Part shown: in pieces, positions 62,320-64,000 of the stretch
Layout of the letters: each line of letters opens with the position of its first letter
Numbering within the stretch: the first letter of the stretch is position 1
NCBI GenBank assembly: GCA_029262065.1
Contig: JAJDAC010000007.1
Coordinates: 1 to 64,000 of the forward strand
Length of the DNA stretch: 64,000 nucleotides
Direction: 5' to 3'
DNA from: Candidatus Krumholzibacteriota bacterium
GTDB taxonomy: Bacteria > Krumholzibacteriota > Krumholzibacteriia > JAJRXK01
The notes under the pieces: model-generated
Told to the model about the DNA's origin: nothing
Database searches by the model: none
What the model saw: the letters and a program-made list of their open reading frames with translations, nothing else
Position numbers and translations under genes: made by a program

Positions 62320-63672
62320 TCAGGCTCCTGCCTGGGCGATGGCACGTTCCAGCTGGCCGCGGTAGTCATTCATGTGCTCCACGCTGCTGGCTTCGACCCG
62401 CATGACCAACGCCGGCTGGGTGTTGCTGGCTCTCACCAGCCCCCATCCGTGTTCGAAGCGCACGCGCGCGCCGTCGATGTCCACAATATCGTGATTGGCC
62501 CGAAACGCATCGGTGACTTTGCGTACCACTTCGAACTTCTGGTCGTCGGGACAGTCGATTCGAATCTCGGGCGTGGCCTGCAGCTCGGGCACGTCGGCCA
62601 GCAATCCACTGACCGGAGTGTTGCCTCGGGCAACGATCTCCAGCAACTTGAGCGTGGCGTAGATCGCGTCGTCGAAGCCGTACCAGGTCTCGCCGAAAAA
62701 CATGTGGCCGCTCATCTCGCCCGCCAACTTGGCGCCCGTTTCCTTCATCTTGGCCTTGATGAGCGAGTGCCCCGTTTTCCAGATCACCGGTTTGCCGCCC
62801 GCTGCGGTAATGGCATCGGCCAGCGTCTGACTGCATTTCACGTCGAAGATGACAGGAGAGCCGGGCTGACGCGAAAGCAGGTCACGCGCGTACAGAATGA
62901 GCAGACGGTCGCCCCAGATCACGCGTCCCTTCTCGTCGATCACACCGATTCGATCGGCATCGCCATCGTAGGCAACGCCCAGTTCCAGACCCTGCTCCAC
63001 CACCGCACGTTGAAGGTCTTCGAGGTTGGCGGGGACGCTGGGATCGGGATGGTGATTGGGAAAGGTGCCATCGGGCTCATCGAACAGCGCCACGGGTTCG
63101 AGACCGAGCCGCGCGAACAGGTCGGCGGCCATGAGGGCACCGGCCCCATTGCCGCAGTCGTAGGCGAACCGCGGCTTGCGCGCCAGGTTCACGCTCTTCA
63201 CCAGGTCGTCTAGATACGGCTGCATGGCGTCACGAGCCGTAAGAGTGCCCTGACCGGTTTCGAAGTCCTGGGCGTCGATCCAGCGGCGCACCTGCTGGAT
63301 GTCCTTCCCGAAGAAGCTGCCGCCCCCCATGGTGATCTTGAATCCGTTGAACTCGGGCGGATTGTGACTGCCAGTAATCTGGACGCCACCCTCTTCGTCG
63401 CCTACGGCCACCGCGTGGTAGGCGGCCGGAGTGGGCAACTGGCCCAGGTCGACCACGTCGCACCCGGTGCTCAGAAACCCTTCGGACAGCGATCGGAACA
63501 ACGAGAGTCCGCTTTCGCGTACGTCGCGACTGATCGCGACCTTCGACAATCCCGCCCGACGAAAGGCGGTGCCGAGACCTCGTCCCAGGTCTGAAACGAC
63601 GTCCGGGGTGAGATCGGTTTCGACCACACCCCGAATGTCATACTCGCGATAGATATGCGCGGGTGTCGGCAT
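62320..63672 (-). CDS. manB: Phosphomannomutase/phosphoglucomutase
   Basis: Alpha-D-phosphohexomutase of 450 residues. It starts IYREYDIRGVVETDLTP and has the phosphoserine loop GVQITGSHNPPEFNGFKI, the metal loop YDGDADRIGVID and the C-terminal phosphate-binding segment EHGWGLVRASNTQPALVMR. This is the AlgC/ManB type, which interconverts mannose-6-P and mannose-1-P and often glucose phosphates. Together with the next gene it supplies GDP-mannose. Confidence 0.94.
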   Translation of the reverse strand: MPTPAHIYREYDIRGVVETDLTPDVVSDLGRGLGTAFRRAGLSKVAISRDVRESGLSLFRSLSEGFLSTGCDVVDLGQLPTPAAYHAVAVGDEEGGVQITGSHNPPEFNGFKITMGGGSFFGKDIQQVRRWIDAQDFETGQGTLTARDAMQPYLDDLVKSVNLARKPRFAYDCGNGAGALMAADLFARLGLEPVALFDEPDGTFPNHHPDPSVPANLEDLQRAVVEQGLELGVAYDGDADRIGVIDEKGRVIWGDRLLILYARDLLSRQPGSPVIFDVKCSQTLADAITAAGGKPVIWKTGHSLIKAKMKETGAKLAGEMSGHMFFGETWYGFDDAIYATLKLLEIVARGNTPVSGLLADVPELQATPEIRIDCPDDQKFEVVRKVTDAFRANHDIVDIDGARVRFEHGWGLVRASNTQPALVMRVEASSVEHMNDYRGQLERAIAQAGA

Positions 63673-63675
63673 GGA

Positions 63676-64000
63676 TCAGGCTCGCTCGATCCAGACCTGA
63701 ACCTCGACGTGCACATCCCGATGCAGGCGAACCGGCACGGTGTAGCTACCCAGGCTCTTGAGCGGCTCTTCGAGTTCCACCTGGCGCGCGTCGATCTTGT
63801 GGCCCTTGTCCACCAGCGCCGCCGCGATCATCTGCGCGGTGATGCTGCCGTACAGCGTGTCTTCGTCGCTGGCGTTGGCCTCGATCTTCACCGAGACATC
63901 CTTCATGGACTCGGCCAGCTCCTGCGAAGACTTGCGATCGCGGTCGTCCCGCGTTTGCAGCGCCGTAAGGCGGAGCTCAAGCTCTTTCTTCTTCGCCGTG
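63676..64000 (-). CDS. rplI: Ribosomal protein L9 (C-terminal part, cut by window edge)
   Basis: The frame continues to the right edge of the window, so only the last 107 residues are seen and the start lies outside. Visible are the long connecting helix (KKKELELRLTALQTRDDRD) and the C-terminal RNA-binding domain: VSVKIEANASDEDTLYGSITAQMI, DARQVELEEPLKSLGSYTVPVRL. The internal ATG at 63906 is not the real start. It is followed by manB at 3 bases. Confidence 0.93.
   Translation of the reverse strand, partial: TAKKKELELRLTALQTRDDRDRKSSQELAESMKDVSVKIEANASDEDTLYGSITAQMIAAALVDKGHKIDARQVELEEPLKSLGSYTVPVRLHRDVHVEVQVWIERA

Noticed and set aside
1-64000. tRNA, rRNA, CRISPR arrays, insertion sequences, prophage or attachment sites
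   Set aside because: None seen by reading both strands; gaps are short and all long regions are ordinary coding sequence. A covariance-model or repeat search could still reveal small elements.

Overview
The window is a gene-dense, GC-rich bacterial chromosome segment carrying about 52 protein genes, one of them cut by the right edge. Nearly all lie on the minus strand; only a response regulator (129-527) and a TonB-like gene (55763-56500) are on the plus strand. The envelope is clearly Gram-negative in type: peptidoglycan synthesis with a meso-DAP type MurE, lipoproteins, a TonB-like protein and an outer-membrane-style PpiC lipoprotein. One secreted propeller protein ends in a C-terminal sorting/FlgD-like domain, as seen in the Fibrobacteres-Chlorobi-Bacteroidetes group and related candidate phyla such as Krumholzibacteriota, Eisenbacteria and Latescibacteria. 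That placement is an inference from gene content and is not secure. I saw no tRNA, rRNA, CRISPR array, insertion sequence or phage gene, and no intergenic gap above about 180 bases.

Layout, given in transcription order (right to left). (1) 59974-64000: rplI (partial), phosphomannomutase, mannose-1-phosphate guanylyltransferase and a PpiC-TPR lipoprotein, closed by a terminator. (2) 56503-59857: DUF2914 protein, bifunctional nuclease, gamma carbonic anhydrase-like protein and a TPR/periplasmic-binding lipoprotein. (3) 54182-56500: selA and the tonB-like gene, divergent, each with a recognisable sigma70-like promoter. (4) 43728-54158: a degenerate BY-kinase/MinD-like SPOR protein, smc, ftsY, then ribD-ribE-ribBA-ribH-nusB. 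(5) 23468-43677: a surface-glycan island with a methyltransferase, GT4, a UPF0104 flippase-like protein, a DUF2723 GT-C protein, a sugar epimerase, several GT2 enzymes, a YfhO protein, a GT2-PGT fusion, the propeller protein, a FlaA1-like dehydratase, a FemAB-like protein and a second GT-C protein. It ends at a strong terminator. (6) 6237-23288: the dcw cluster mraZ, STAS, rsmH, ftsL, ftsI, murE, murF, mraY, murD, ftsW, murG, murC, ftsQ, ftsA, ftsZ. (7) 560-6233: a TPR protein, a crotonase, a GCS2-CBS amide ligase and a zinc-dependent amide hydrolase, apparently continuing the same transcriptional run.

How the genes work together. The dcw genes are tightly packed, mostly by 4-base ATGA/GTGA overlaps, so they look translationally coupled. 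The two mannose genes could supply GDP-mannose to the polyprenyl-phosphate sugar synthases of the glycan island, whose GT-C type membrane proteins (DUF2723, YfhO, GT-C) would transfer the lipid-linked sugar outside the membrane. This is inferred from family knowledge. The features I would look at first are: a GT2-polyprenyl-glycosylphosphotransferase fusion whose catalytic Asp-Glu dyad is gone; the GCS2-CBS plus aspartoacylase-like gene pair; a STAS-domain gene inside the division operon preceded by a strong hairpin; and a Walker-A-less BY-kinase-like SPOR protein beside smc. Many starts are GTG or TTG, and several are fixed by stop/start overlaps or by Shine-Dalgarno spacing.
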